Positions 1-13,535 of a DNA stretch of 64,000 nt are shown one piece after another (the stretch's first letter is position 1; each line of letters begins with the position of its first letter). A program made the translations under genes and the position numbers. The notes beneath the pieces are model-generated. The model had not been told where the DNA came from and did no database searches. It saw only the letters and a list, made by a program, of their open reading frames with translations. The DNA is from Megaleporinus macrocephalus (taxonomy: Eukaryota > Chordata > Actinopteri > Characiformes > Anostomidae), in the NCBI GenBank assembly GCA_021613375.1, contig CM038720.1, positions 14,291,962 to 14,355,961 of the forward strand. Direction: 5' to 3'.

Positions 1-639
1 TAGCTCCACTCCTGCTTTAGGTCAACATAATTGAATGTGTTTAAGACTAACTAGATTGTGAGAAGCAGAAAATACAACACACTTCAGAGACTAAACTTTC
101 CACTGGAAGAATAGGGGCTATAGAAATAGCAGCAAAAGGGGGTTTCTTAATAATATTAAAACAGCAATAATAACACAGAACCACTTCGGAGGTGTGAAAA
201 TCAATGTTATTTCTGTGTATTTTCTTAATTTCTGAAACTGAAATCTGAGTATCTTGTACTAGTTTTTTTTTTAAACTAGAAATAATAGGTGGATGGTATC
301 TGACATTTGTGCAATGATTTAGACACACGAACACACAAACACACCCCACGTGCACATGCACACACTGACACACATTTCCTCTTTGGCTTTTCCCAGTGCA
401 ATACATATTTAATGAGAAATTAATGTTTGCCACATTCTAAACCAGACACATGTTCTTGATCATACATATGTTTGTGTAGAATGTACTTAATTAGCACATT
501 CATTAGCATAATGATGATGTGATAATAATCATATAGTCCTTATTAGATCATTTGGAACATCGCATTACTGTAAAAGCAAAAAAAAAAAATCTTGCCAACT
601 GTGCATCCCTATTCAAAGCTTTCTTTCTGCCTCTTTTCT

Positions 640-1510
640 CCTAACAGCAGCATCAGTTCTAACATTTCACCCACATTTCAGCGGCAAACTGAAACTGTCT
701 GCATATTTAAATTCCCCCACACCTGGCCTGCTCCAGTTCTGCAGGGGAAGCTCTTTCTACCTGCCCCATTGTCCTAATTGCTGCACTGGCTTGAATAGCT
801 TCTTTATCAGGCTCTATGCCGTTTCCTACGCGGCTTTCTCCCCACACCCGCGCTGAAAAATCTATTTAGCCCCAGTCATTTCTTTCTTTCTTACCCCCCC
901 CCTCCTTTCTTTCCGCTTGCTGGAGACAGCCACGGCAAGAGATAACTAACGACACTTCTGCTCGCACCTAGGGATCCTTTTTTTTTTTTTACCGGCCTCA
1001 TTTGCATTCCGATTAGTATGCATGAAAATTTTCTCACTGAACTTTAATACCCTAACTGCTGCATAATACACTTTAATGAGCATAAAAGTGAGCCTGACAA
1101 TTAAAACTCACATTAATCACTAAACGCTACAGTCAAGGCGGGCAGAGAGGATGGAGGGGGGGAGTAAAAGGAGAAGGGATGTGTGAGAGGCTGTAGGGGG
1201 GCGGGGAGGGATGAGACAGGACAGGGCGAGAGCGAGAAGGAAAGCAGGAAAAGAAAGAAAAACCAAGTGGGGAAGGGGGTGGGGGGGCGTTGAATGCTTC
1301 AGCACTGTGGCACCTGAACAGCGGCAATCTGGGATGCTTCCCTGGGCAGACATGGATGACTAATCGAGACTGGCCAGCCAGCGAGACACTCCATCAGTCT
1401 GTACGGTCAGGTGACCATCAGAAAATGAACATCCACAGGGGCCTCAGCCGGAGAACTGCACTGATACATAAATATTTATCCGCCTCTCCTTGATTATGCA
1501 GAGGCGGGGC
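640..1510. promoter_or_regulatory. Candidate conserved non-coding block
   Basis: Complex non-repetitive sequence with many homeodomain and POU-like words (CTCATTTGCATTCCGATTAG, ACATTAATCACTAAAC, TACATAAATATTTATCC) interrupted by a G-rich run at 1150-1290. No coding frame. The class is inferred from appearance only; no alignment was possible. Confidence 0.3.
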
Positions 1511-1699
1511 TCGGTGGGCCCTCATCCCATCCCACTTTTTACATCAGTTTTTCATTATCCCTGCCATGCTCATGTTTCTGTCTCTGCCTTATAACAATGC
1601 AATAACTATACACAAGTCGCCTACATGCACTAAAGATCTTTAATACCTGGGATATGCCATTCTGGCCAAATGTGAATGTATGATACTTATTAAATTGAC

Positions 1700-1990
1700 T
1701 TAAAGGAGCAGTGTGTAACCTCTAGCGGTTAGAGATCACTGAAGCCCCACCCATCCCATCCCTAAAACTCAAAGTGGCCAAAAGGTTTTCTGTTTTGTTA
1801 CGTTTAAATCTTATTTTTAAATCATTCTAGTTATGATTTATCGCAAAATACATAATAATAATCCATAATTGTTAAAACTGTGCCTCATATAACTATTCCA
1901 CTTGGTTTCTGACTAACTTTTCTCTGTGGACAAAGAGGATAGCATAACACTAGCTTTGGACGGTGAGCAAACGACTTCAGCAACTGGCCC
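1700..1990. repeat. Probable dispersed repeat (AGCAGTGTGTAAC type)
   Basis: Starts TTAAAGGAGCAGTGTGTAAC, the usual opening of a common teleost repeat. A related opening (CAAAGCTGTAGTATGTAACA) is at 44820-44900, where a CTCTAAGAGACCTC block follows. Confidence 0.4.
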
Positions 1991-2889
1991 AACAGATCAC
2001 TTCACCATTAGACACCTGAAAGTTACCGGTTCTAAAGGTAAAGGTGCTATCTCCTGTTTTTCAGACGCCAAATTAACTCCAAGCAGTTAGTGCTAGAAAG
2101 CATTTAGAAGAGGATTGAGGCCGGTGTCATCATCTCACATCCTCTGCCCACCTACAAAAGGGGAAGCAAGGTGTTCAGGAAGCCCTATGTGTTCCATTAC
2201 TGGCCCCAAGACTGGTGCCTTAACAACGGTGTTGATTACATGACCAAGTGGAGTACATTCTAGGAGCAACTGGCTCCCTTACCACAGAGATGGATTACAC
2301 CCAAGCTGTGGTGGGTCTATCATCCTGTCCGAGAACATAGATAAAGGTCTTACACAAGGACTGGCTGGACGTAACAGTAGTAAACAACAGACAGGTAAGT
2401 ACTATCAACAGCAGACAGGTAAGTGCTTTAATCATACAGACAATGCCACTTCAATGTCTACCATTCCCCTTGTTCTCTGTAATACTAAAGCTAAAGAAGG
2501 AGAACGTCTAAACGTGTCATTAATGTTACTATAGCCAGCTTCAGTACTGAGAGTTAAAATACAAAGATGTTAGAATCTTTATTCAAATAACGCTGGTAGA
2601 GTCATCAAACCTTGTGCAATTAGAAAATCTAATAAAAATATTCACAGTCAAAATGGCAATAACCTAATTTCAGTACGCTTTTGAAAGACCAGTCCCCAAA
2701 CACATAGTGCAGTGAACAGCTAATTAAACCTTGCTTAACTCAATGTTAGGTGACTAAATATCAAAATGCTTCTGATTAGAGATCTTATTAAAAAAGTTAG
2801 GCCCGATTTTATGTTTTATGTGCTAAAAACTACAGATTTATTCATGTTTAACTGTAGAAATACCACTTTTAGTCAATTCATGTCCTTCA

Positions 2890-4807
2890 GGTATGTTGCA
2901 ATCAACCGTTATTAATTGTAATATATAGACCTCCCATGCAAAATAGTAACTTTTTGGCAAAAACTGCTAAATTAATGTCAATTTTATACACAAGCTATAA
3001 GTAAATTTTCTGACCTATCAGATAGCAATGCATTAGAATTCAGTAGACAACATTTGATTTAAAGCAGCTCACAGGCAGCTCTTCTCACAAGCTAGGTCGA
3101 TCCTGGATCTGGTAATTATTAAAGGTTTACATACAAATATGTCTCTTATATCTGATGTCTTTCTATCAGCGCATTTCTGTATATTTGTGTATGTTTTAAG
3201 TCAATATTAAAAAACATTCCACTGACTCAGGAACAGTTGAGAGGTTTTGAAATATTTATAATAGTGCATCTAATAGAGCTTTGGCTTATTCATCTGGCCA
3301 CTGATCTCAGTGCTAGATTAAAGGAAACTCTTGCCATTCTCACACCAGCCAAAGAGAAACTGTGGATGAAGGAGAAAACATGCCAGTGTGTTAAGAGAAA
3401 TTGTTATAAATTAAGGAAATCTAAACTGCAGGTACATTATGATACGCTCAAACAGCACATCTCCACCTAAAACAATGCTCTGAGAATATTAGGACAATCT
3501 TACTGTATTTGTAGTGTAATAAATAAACACAAAGATGAAACCAAAGGCCTTTTCTTCAATGTAGACCATCTAATTAATCCTCACATTTCCGCTACTGCGT
3601 CTTATGGTGACTTATTTTCCAAAACTTGCAATTCAAAATAAACCATCATTGATAAGACTGCATAGCTCAGCAAGCTGGAATAAGCTCCAATAACCTTCCT
3701 GATAAGCCACCTACATCCGTAATGATATCTTTCTCTGTTATCAGTTATCAAGAGCTTACAACTGTTATAAACAAATTCAGTTCATCCACATGTGATCTTA
3801 ATCCTGTTCCTGCTTCATTCCTGAAGACGGTGTTCATACAAAATGATGTCTTAACTATGATGAACTGTTCTCTGTCAGCAGCTGCTTTTCCAGATGATTT
3901 TAAGTCTGTCCTGGTGAAGCCCCTTTAAAAAAGTCTACCATGGATCCTTTTATACTAAATAATGAAGGTTTTAGAAGAAGTTGTTTTTATGCAATGTTTC
4001 TCTGATATCAAAAAATTAAATGAGGTTTCAGTCACAATTTCTTTCTAACCACAGTACTGAGATAGCATTAATTTGAGTGGTCAGTGGCCTCAGGCTCAGC
4101 CCTGAGCTACAAAATCCTTTTATTCTGGTCTTATTGGACCTTAGTGCAGCTTTTGATACTGTTGGTCATACGATTCTAACCCATCTGCTTGAATACTGGT
4201 TCAGCCTCTCAGGCACAGTTTTAAAATGGTTTAAATCATTTTTAACTAATAGACAGCTGGTTTATTCTCTGTGTACGTTAACCTCTAGGTGATGTAATTA
4301 GGATATTCTTATGACATGCAACTATACATACAATTTACGTCACAAGCAGAATTGATCACTGTAATGGTCTTTTTACAGAACGCAGCAGCACAGATCTTAA
4401 CAAAAACAAAAATACCTCCTGTTTGAACAGACCTGCACTGGCTACCTGTACCGTTTAGAGGAGATTTTAAATTTCTACTACAAGTAATAATTAGTTTCTA
4501 AATAACCATGGCACCAGCTTACATTACAGAACGTCTCTCAAGATCTTAGATCTGCAGATACTGAAATACAGAAAACGTGGAGAGACTCTTTTAGTTATTA
4601 TGCTTTTAAACTGTGGAACGCAATTTTAACTTTAATTAGTTGGTCAACATCAGTGCTTACTTTTAAAACATTTAAAGACATGTCTCTTTAACTTGATGTT
4701 TAATTAAAACTCTAACCTCTTATTATTTGCCTCATCACATTTCTGCTATTACAGATGACAACTGTACAAAACACCACCACTGGTATTAAAAGTGCTGCAT
4801 AAATGAA

Positions 4808-4846
<39 letters not shown>
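2890..4846 (+). mobile_element. Degenerate L2/CR1-like LINE (non-LTR retrotransposon)
   Basis: Frameshifted remains of an APE-endonuclease/reverse-transcriptase ORF: VIYRPP near 2920, LDLVIIKGL near 3105 (end of endonuclease), GLFFNVDHLINP near 3550, FPDDFKSVLVKPL near 3890, and the RT segment [16 protein letters not shown] with WFKSFLTNR at 4130-4255. The next recognisable piece is IDHCNGLF (4350), so the palm segment with YADD has been deleted. It ends in an ATT microsatellite, a typical tail of this LINE clade. Clearly inactive. Confidence 0.8.
4808..4846 (+). repeat. (ATT)n microsatellite, LINE tail
   Basis: About 13 units of ATT/TTA directly at the 3' end of the LINE remnant, so probably derived from its tail. 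Confidence 0.9.
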
Positions 4847-4859
4847 GCTAAATAATAAG

Positions 4860-7000
4860 TATGATCCTCTTCTTGTCAAAGTACGTACCAGTACAACACA
4901 AAATGGTTCACTTTTTTTTTACACATCGACTGTCCTACCTAGCATGCTCATATCATGTAGTAACAGTGTAGTAGTTTCAGTGATTCAATGTTTTTAATGT
5001 TAATTCAGATGCTCACTCTTTCCCCCTGATAAGATGATGCAGGATACCAAATAATCATAATTCTTTTTTAATGTTGGAAGCGTTTTTTTCCCATATGGAC
5101 ATTCGCCAGCTTTTTTTTTCATTCCTCCTAACATGGTGCTGCGATTGCATTGTTGCATCTCAAGCACTATAATAACTGCTGCAAAATTTAAGGTGGACAG
5201 GGAAGATTTATTCAAGCACCTGGCAAATAAGAAGCGGACCCTAGCCTTCTTTTTAAAAAGGAGATTTATGTGATCAAAATATCCCATCAAGAATGACAAT
5301 TTTAGAGTGTAAGAAATTCTCTGACTGTTTAGATGCTGTGCTAACACTCAACAAACATGGACTGTAAACAGCTGGCTGAGGATCTGAAAATTAAGTGATT
5401 CCTACAATGCTGGAAAAGGTTATAATAATTTTAGCTTGCATCCAGTGTCTGAAATGCCATTAAGAAATGTCAGGTAAGGGGAACTATGGAACTCAAGGCA
5501 AAGACACTATCAGATAGAACTGCCTAGAATCTACTGCCCAGCAATGCAAAGCGAAACCCCCTTATGACAGCAAAGGACCTGCAGGAAGGTTTAGCCTACA
5601 GGAGTGGGGGAGTCATCAGAAGGAAACATGCAACCTCATCAGAAAAGTCCAGATCTAAAGTGTGCAAAACAACATCTGGATAAACAATAGAGCAGTGGTA
5701 TTTAATAAGAATTCATTAAGATCCAGTGAGAGGAAATTTCCTCAGGCCAAGGTCTGGACCGTCATCATTTCTAACTTGTGTTATGATTCAGTGGCATATC
5801 CTGTATACTAGCCTAGTATCAGCATCTTTTACCATCAGCTACTGAAACACCAACACATCACACATACGGTTCAGTATATTTCAGTATATTTACTGTTTAT
5901 AATTATTCATAAACTTATAATATATGTTTTTTACTCACTTTAATAAAAACAAGGGCTGTATTAAAAAAAACAGAATGCTTTGAAAAAAAGTGCATCTTAA
6001 TGTGTTTATTTATAGAAACGATAAATAAAACAGGGTCTTGTTGTTAGCTGAGTTTACAGCTTGACCTGTTGGTTTGGAGCTGCCTGTGGGAAGAATAAAC
6101 ATAAGTCTCTCCATTTCTGGTTAAAACAGTAGTTTCGCCGTCAGCTTTCCTTTTTTAGAGCACGTTGTTCTTTCTCCGACCTGCTTTACTTTCTGACTGA
6201 TGCTTCTTGCTTTGTAACTCGCCTGTGTGCACGCCGCACTCCCGAATCTGCACAGATCTAATTGGCTGAGGAGCCTTTGGTGATCTTAAAAGCACACGAT
6301 TGTGTGTTTACTGCGCCACAAAGCCCGGACAAGAAAAGCTCAGCCAAAGACAAGAAAAGCTCCGCCTCTTAAAATAATTTTAGCTTAAAATAAAAAAAAT
6401 AATTAATTTCATTCTTTATAGTTTATCGGTGTGGGTCTGCATTAGGCAACGTCTAGGTCCGGACCAGGACCGCAGTCTGCCTATTAGTGACCTCTGCCAT
6501 AGACATTTCAAAATTGAGCGCTGTGTACTGGTAAAAATGAATGAATTAATAAATTACCTCTTTGGCCAGATTCACCAGAAGGTATGTTTGGAAGAAAAGA
6601 AAGCTAACCAACATTTCACATATTAGTTAATTTAGAAATGTTTTAAACTATGTGCTTTTTACAAACTGCAAGAGCAGCAATCTATTTAAAGAGCTTAATC
6701 TATACTTTTGTATACTCCTGTTCAAGATGATGGGGCGGACAAGTCAACTAGTAATAGAGATGGAATTTTAACAACACAATCTCAAGATTGCAGGTGAGTT
6801 TACAGTCACAATATAAATGAATTAAAGTAAAATGCTCATAGCCTACCTTTTGCATTGCACAGTCAGTGCTGCAGCTACTGCAGTTCTACAACTGCTTACT
6901 GATATGGAGATGTTCACTCGATCAGAGTGATGATAACTCAGCTAGGATGCGGAGATGACCACAGGCTAAAACAAAAAAAAAACAGCAGGGCTTCTATGTA
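4860..7000. other. Intergenic, old repeat debris
   Basis: No gene recognised. A block at 6055-6600 (GGTCCGGACCAGGACCGCAG near 6450, with GGCTGAGGAG and GGACAAGAAAAGCTC repeated at 6328 and 6350) looks like a fragment of a further dispersed repeat. The rest is AT-rich sequence with nothing I can name. Confidence 0.4.
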
Positions 7001-7296
7001 AGAGTGGTTCTTTGCATCAATGACACCATGCGTCCTTGTTCTCTTTGTTGTGCGAAGACGTCCTAGAGCAAGCTTTTCCTTTCCCTGCTACAGCAGGGAG
7101 CCGGAATTCATCACACATTCCGATGAATGAATTGTTAATTCGAAGAGACAAAGACATATTTTCACCCGCTCGCGTTTTTCGCACCCCTCTGCTTTCATTT
7201 CAGACGCTCAAATTTGTTGCACTTGAGTCGAGCGTGCCCATTTGCACCTGCAGACTGTGTGCCCGGCGCATTCAGGCGTGAGGTTGTACATGTATG

Positions 7297-7318
7297 CACA
7301 CACACACACACACACACA
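7297..7318. repeat. (CA)n microsatellite
   Basis: Eleven CA units followed by TACATACATATG. A looser ACAC-rich patch occurs at 325-375. Confidence 0.9.
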
Positions 7319-7619
7319 TACATATGTGTGCCTACGCACTTATGCATGCATGCAGACAGTGGAGGAAAGAAGCCCCCCAGCCCATTTTTCCAAAATAAAG
7401 CCTCCAACCAGAGTGCACAAAGCGGGGGGGGGGCTCTCACCCTCCTCTCGTTCTCTCTTTCTCATACCCTACACAACCTGCTCCTTTGCTTCTTGCCCTC
7501 CTCTGCTCGATGTACTGTATGCGGGCACTGTACAGAGACGCGCTCCGTTCGCGCTGGGACCGCTGGGGTTGCTGCATGTCTGGCCCAATGTTTGTGTGTG
7601 CGCGAGGCGAGGCTGAAAT

Positions 7620-8260
7620 GTTTAAAACATAAAGCCCATGCACAATTTATAATGATGCGCCGCTGCTTTGACAGCGCATGGCTTATTAGCCTCTGGACCC
7701 TCAGGCCTTGCTCTCAGGATGCTCAGCTGTAATGGACAAATCTGCTCCACAGATTTATGTATGTAAATGCAGAGGCTGACGGGGCGGGTTGGGGGTGGAG
7801 GGGGGTCACCTTCCGTCCCAACGGCTCATGCAAATCCGAGGATAAAGAAGGACAAAGGAGGGTCAAATATCTGAAGAAATGCTTGAGTCATCCAGCACGA
7901 GCGATTGAAACAGAAGCTTCACCGTAGACTGCGGGCAAAGTGGCGGACAAAGACCAGCAGCGTTTTTTTTTTAAAGCACTGCCTACATTTTGTCTGAATT
8001 TTCACAAACGCATTCACTGACAATCACAGATCCGGCTAATTGTGGCCAATCAGAGTGCACTGAACTGTCACCTCCGATTCCCAGCGCTCGCGTTAAAAGC
8101 CAGCAATCGAGCAAATGACAAACGTTCTGATCCCCAGCCATGAAAGGTAAGGCCTGAGATCATTATCTTGAATTAATTAACGAATCGAAATGTTCAGTGA
8201 GCATGAACGCTTTTCATTATCTGTCATGAGGATTTGCCTCTCTAATGGTTATGAAGATTG
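7620..8260. promoter_or_regulatory. Candidate conserved non-coding block
   Basis: Complex sequence with CACAATTTATAATGATGCGC, CAGATTTATGTATGTAAATG, GGCTAATTGTGGCCAATCAG and ATTATCTTGAATTAATTAAC. It lacks repeat wording and coding potential; GC is above the background. Confidence 0.3.
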
Positions 8261-9589
8261 AAAAGCGGTAGGGCCACAAAAGCTCTATTTTTAAGGAGAG
8301 CTCAAAATATAGCTCAGTTGAAATAACCTACAGATGTCCAAATAAAAGAGCACCTCCGCTTCAGTAAACATTGGTTTCCTCCTGGCTGTGGAAAAAAAAA
8401 GCTCCACAGAAGGATCCGGCAGCATGCACGTGTAAGAAGACGAAGAAGGCAGGTGGAATCTCCTTTTATGGCAAATATAATGAATATGGTTATTCTGACA
8501 GCCTGTTCACGCCCAGCCTCCCACAAACCGCGGCAAATTCACTCCCCCCCACCCTCACGCCCTCAACCTCAGCTCCACTATTGCTCGAACAACATAACCA
8601 ACCAGCACCTAAAGGATCGATCCTGTAATGGAATAAAGGACAGGGGGTTGGGTGACAGAGAAACCTATGGAAAATAGCCAACGGCTGCCTCGCCCCACCC
8701 ATGAACGGCTGTGTTACAGTAGAATTGATGATGTGGCCGCAAACTGGAAGGGACGTGCAGCATGAAGGACAATGGTGGAGTTGGGAGGAGGGGGGAAAGA
8801 ATGGAGGTGTGTAGAGAGTTAGCGAAGGCCCGTCTGGTTGGGTGAATGGTAATGAAATCCTACCAGGAGAGAAGCAGGCTTAGAGACTACAGTCATCCTG
8901 TGCTGTTCCAACTTATGAGCTGTGCCCTTCAGCCTTCTACAGAGGATAAGGCAGGACAAGGCTATGGTGACTGAAACAGGAGCTTTGCTGCAGACTGTGG
9001 ATAAAATTATGGACAAAGACTACTAGCACCACCTGAAAGGTCAACCACTGCTCATACGAAGGGTGTTTACCTTATGAACAACATCCTCAACCATTCTTAA
9101 GCATTGCTGGTCTCAGGAACACAGTCACATTCCCCAAATACACATACATAGAGTAGTTACCAAATTTTGCATCTTAAACTGTACTCTTCTCCAGTTTTAC
9201 CATCAGGTTTCTTCTAAAAAAGACAAAACTCAATCTTACTTCTGTGCTCACAATGTGTTGTCCTGCTTCTTCTAAAATAAAGAAGCATAATCTTATAAAT
9301 TGCCATATGTTGTGTAGTACTTGAGTTGGGAATTGTGGAGATCAGCCAAGTCTGCTGCCTCTGCCTAAGGTAATTGGAAGCTGAATGATTAATATAATTA
9401 AACCCAGCACAGAACTATCAGCCATAACAGTCATTTTTTCATGTCAGAGGTTCACAAACTTGTGCAACTTGCAGCTACACAAATGACCACAAAAGCTTTT
9501 GTGGGTTTAGCCAATGTTCTTTTCTGACTCACCTAATGACAAAGCTGATTCATCAGCTACACGGTGCTGAAGAGAGGGACCAGGGCTGA

Positions 9590-9670
9590 AGTCAGCTTCT
9601 TATTTGCCAGCTCCTTGTTTGAATTTTCCCATTTCACCTTCAATAGTACAGCTGTTACATCCTGACACTG
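9590..9670 (-). repeat. MITE-like family, copy 1
   Basis: GCCAGCTCCTTGTTTGAATT then TTCCCATTTCACCTTCAATA and CAGCTGTTACATCCTG. Complement-related to 13400-13535 and more distantly to 27480-27610. Confidence 0.6.
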
Positions 9671-9903
9671 ACATATAAACAAAAGATGGTGAATAAGAAA
9701 CTGATTTCAGCCATGAAGAGAGGAATGCTGCAAATGGAGTTCTGACTCAAAGCTATTCAATGTGTTTAGTCTCTAAATCTTCATCTGGTCTCAGTCTCAT
9801 CTGCTCCTGGTGTCAGCCATGACTCAGACTTAACTCGGTCTTGTCTTGATTCAAATAGTAGACTATAACACTAAATTGCCATCCAACATGTTAACAAGAG
9901 ATG

Positions 9904-9950
9904 GATATATATGTTGTTAACTATGCCATGGATAGTTAACAACATATATC
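9904..9950. repeat. Short near-perfect hairpin
   Basis: Arms ATATATGTTGTTAACTAT and its exact complement ATAGTTAACAACATATAT are separated by the 7-base loop GCCATGG. The arms are 18 bp with no mismatch. Confidence 0.85.
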
Positions 9951-10989
9951 GTGCCATGAGAATGTCTGAGGACAACTATGAAAAGTTTGGGTGAGAATGT
10001 ACTTTTATAATACCTTATAATACCTTGCTCAAAGTAGGAGGCAATAATTTCCTTTGCCATCTGCTGAACGGCAAGCCTTCTTTATCTCATAGATGTAACA
10101 CAGGTTAACATAGGTCCTAAAAGAATGACCGTGAGGCATGTAGATGCGTGATGATTAAACCCTTTATGTTAAAAGAATGCGGACGTGGGTTGCAGGATTT
10201 TTGACAGTTAGGTTACGTCCACTTATCACTGAAGATGTCATGAATGAAACCACAGAAGAAAGAAATGCTTTGCGATATGTGACTTTATTACAGAAATTCC
10301 ATTTAAAGAAACATGTGATAGAGCCAAACTCACCAGAACCATGTGCCCTTTCCAATGAACCCTGGATTGCATTGCTAGCCCTCAGGGAGCCAAAGATACA
10401 GACCACAGAATCTTGCAAATTTGCATCCCACTTCCACAAATATGTAGAGCCAGAGATATGTTGAGCAGCATAACTGTTAAGAAAGTAGGTGAAGCCAAAC
10501 TTATATAGGATTACAGGCCGGTAATCTGCCTCTCCAACAAAATCCGACTTTGTTGTTATAGTCTTCAGGAAACTGTAGATAACAGCGTTCAGTTACAGCT
10601 ACTGCTGATCACAGATGGGATCTGTGACATGTTCCCACCAATATCCAGCGATTATTAAATTGTCCTAGAGGTGCAGAAAGGGTTAAATCACGTTCTCTAC
10701 TGAAGTCCTGCCTCTCTGTAACACATATGGTCAGTATGATTGGCTGTGTCATTATATATCATGAGTTAAATTCATACTTGTTATTTTGAGTAGGTGAAAA
10801 GCGCATAGAGTAGCATATGTAGTATGTGATAATACAACAAAACAAAAAACAGGCAACCGGTTGTCTTCTTTGCGTTTTCCATGTTATTAGTAACATAATC
10901 ACAATATCAAGGACTAGTAGACATCAAACTTAAGGCAGTAAAATCCACAATCCACAAAATTACAGATGAAGACTTATACTGCATTCATT

Positions 10990-11150
10990 TTGTTTAAACA
11001 AGCAACCAGTTTTTCTTCATCTTGAGCAACATACTGCAGCCATCTTCTAGTGCTGTTGACAGAAAAAAAGTAAAAGCTTGGAGGCCCAGTTACATCAGCC
11101 TGAAAACACCCCAGTGAGGCCCACCAAATGTATACGTTGTAGTTTTTTTC
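10990..11150. repeat. Unnamed low-copy repeat, copy with GCCATCTTCTAGTGCTGTTGA
   Basis: Shares CAGCCATCTTCTAGTGCTGT, a GAAAGCTxxxGG(A/C)CC stretch and a GAGGCC block with 11455-11610, where the wording is CAGCCTTCTTCTAGTGTTGT. A shorter relative lies at 8895-8950. Confidence 0.5.
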
Positions 11151-11454
11151 TAAAATAAGTTCCTTATTTTTTTAAAAAGCTTATTTTTGTGTGAATTACA
11201 AAGCATTACAGGTTCTTCTTCCATACTCTGGCATATTGTCAAGTGAAACCTACCTGCAGGTTTATGTCCTTTATGTCAGGTGGCATTTAAGGGGCTGGCA
11301 ATGGTTGTTAGATTTTGATGGAAGATTACAGGAAAGCATGTATTTTGTCTTTTAAATGATATGATAGCGAGCTGACCAGATAAGAAACGTACATTTTTAG
11401 TTTAGCTTAAATACTTCGAGGACAAAATCTTAAAGACAAAGATGACCAAGTTTT

Positions 11455-11610
11455 CAAGGGTTTTGTTTATTAAGCTAAAAGGCCATCTGGAGCTTCTCCA
11501 TCTTATGAGCAATGCCCTTCAGCCTTCTTCTAGTGTTGTTGAGAGTGAAAGCTCAGGGACCTGGTTGCACTGACCCGAATATGCAGTTGAGGCCTCTATT
11601 TCTGCTTTCA
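11455..11610. repeat. Unnamed low-copy repeat, second copy
   Basis: ATCTTATGAGCAATGCCCTT and CAGCCTTCTTCTAGTGTTGT resemble AACTTATGAGCTGTGCCCTT and CAGCCTTCTACAGAGG at 8908-8948, and the block at 10990-11150. Confidence 0.5.
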
Positions 11611-11739
11611 TTGCACAGTGGATAGTAAACTATTCTCCTTTCCTGAACAGTCCTCAATTTTAATGGAATGTTAATTAAGTCGTACTTCTGATTTCTCCTA
11701 AAACTAAAAAAATATGGTCATCACTTATTGGTATCTGGC

Positions 11740-12060
11740 CCATCTGGAGCACACACATACACACGCTCATTGCCTGTGTTTGGGCTCGTCCTAATTGACA
11801 GCTTTATAAAGACAGACTAAGTCTGCGAGCGCATCATCTCTAATCAGATTGGGGGGATACAGATGCAGGCACCTGCACTTTCTTCCCAATTTTCTAAGCG
11901 ATAAGTGATATGGGAAGGTGGTTGTCATGGTGATGACCGCGCTATCTTTAGGCAGATAACATTTAGGAACGATTACCTCCATGGTGCTTGAAATCCACAC
12001 TGAGGTATAACTTCATCCGGAGAGAGTGATGGAAAAGAGTCCTAGGATGAGGTCATCGTA
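11740..12060. promoter_or_regulatory. Candidate conserved non-coding block
   Basis: CCTAATTGACAGCTTTATAA, ATCTCTAATCAGATTGG, GATAAGTGATATGGGAAGGT and GGTTGTCATGGTGATGACC in a non-repetitive context. TGACAG is a TALE (Meis/Pbx) half-site and GTTGTCATGGTGATGAC is an imperfect inverted pair. Confidence 0.3.
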
Positions 12061-13399
12061 TAGCTCTATCCATATGAGGTTAAGTGTCTTCAGCAATAGA
12101 ACTGAGTGAGAACGTGTTATAGGCTGCGATGCCTGAAGTTCAGTTATAGATATTTGGGCTGTCTATTGATTAAATGATTAATCGTGAAGAGTTGACCTTG
12201 CCACAGCTATATGAGTGGACAAAATTGAGTTTCATTTCAAGTTCATTTCAGTGTTAGAAAAGCAGATGATGTACACAGGTGATCACAGTTTCTAGTTCCT
12301 CTTGCTTTTGTTAACTTGCTGCTCCTTTATTCTTTGGTGTTTGAGAGCCATCTGCAATGAAGTTGACTGAATGACTGATATTAACTGATATACCTAAGTG
12401 TATCGATGTACCAGCTGAAGAAGACTGATCAAGAGAGCGCTCAATGGAACTTGCAATTACATCGTGTTCTACAGCTGCTCTTTATGATGGTTTTGCAGTC
12501 AGCCCAACTGGTAATATAGGCTACACTACACTCACCAGGCACTGTAATAGAAACCTCTGCTCTTTATCCCCACTTTGCTGGTGTACAGACTGTAGCACAT
12601 CTGTTGATGCCCCAATTGCGCTCTAGCCCTTTTAGCCATTCATTAATGGTCATTTACTATCATTAGCAGTTTTTTTCAGCATTTTTCCCATAGGCGTATT
12701 TCACCTGCTAGGTAGATCTCCCCCTGCTACACAATACCATAAACGCTAGGAGCATTAGTCAAGTCAATTCAGTCACCACATCTTTTCCAACTGCCGCATC
12801 AACGTGCTAAACACGCTTGGCAGAGAATGCTGTGAGCTGTGAAATGTATAAAAATTTACATCTATGGGAAAATCGGTAAATATGGCTGAAAATGGTGGTT
12901 TTTGAAAAAAGGTTTTGAGTGTTTAGTGGTGCTAAGGCCATCAACTCCAGTTAACAGAGATGTTATCCTTCACCATATTTCCACAAGTGTGGAAGAGGAT
13001 GGTACAGACCTTAACCCTTACAGCGAGGGTGTCTATTGGCTCTGATATGCTGTGGGAGCCATTTTTGTTGCATGGTTTGAGTATAACTGTCTGCTTAGAG
13101 GGAAATCAGATTAAACCTCTGACAAAATTCTGACTACCTTCATCCTATGATTGACTGGTCTCTTCCAGGTCAGAAAACCCTTCCATACATGGTGCACAAG
13201 GGGTCACTGAATGGGTGTGAGATGATTCACAGTCACCAGATCTTGACCCAGTTGAACCCACATGGGAGATTTTATTCCAACATGTAAGACAGCACTCTCC
13301 GCCGCCATCATCTGAACACCAACTGTGGGAATATTGTTTGGAAGGATAGTGTTTCATTCCAATACTACTCCAGAGACTTGTAGAATATAAGCCAAAGTG

Positions 13400-13535
13400 T
13401 GGCAGTGTTTTGCTCACGTTTTCCCATTACACCCTTAATGGTGCAGCAGATTATAACACCCCAGGATGTAACTACAGCACTATTTAAGATGGAATGGGTA
13501 AATTCAAACAAGAAGCTGGCACATCATTGAAAGAA
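13400..13535 (+). repeat. MITE-like family, self-complementary copy 2
   Basis: TTTCCCATTACACCCTTAAT at the left and ATTTAAGATGGAATGGGTAA at the right are complementary arms around TTATAACACCCCAGGATGTAA, so the copy can fold back on itself. The right part is the complement of 9590-9670. Confidence 0.6.

Noticed and set aside
2080..2330. LTR-retrotransposon or retroviral RT fragment (KRIEAGVIISHPLPTYK...)
   Set aside because: A vague resemblance to the start of an LTR reverse transcriptase, with no catalytic motif, LTR or further domain; not enough to report.
7214..7732. 172-codon ORF across the CA repeat
   Set aside because: The peptide is driven by the CA microsatellite and low-complexity sequence; there is no homology and three frames are open at once.
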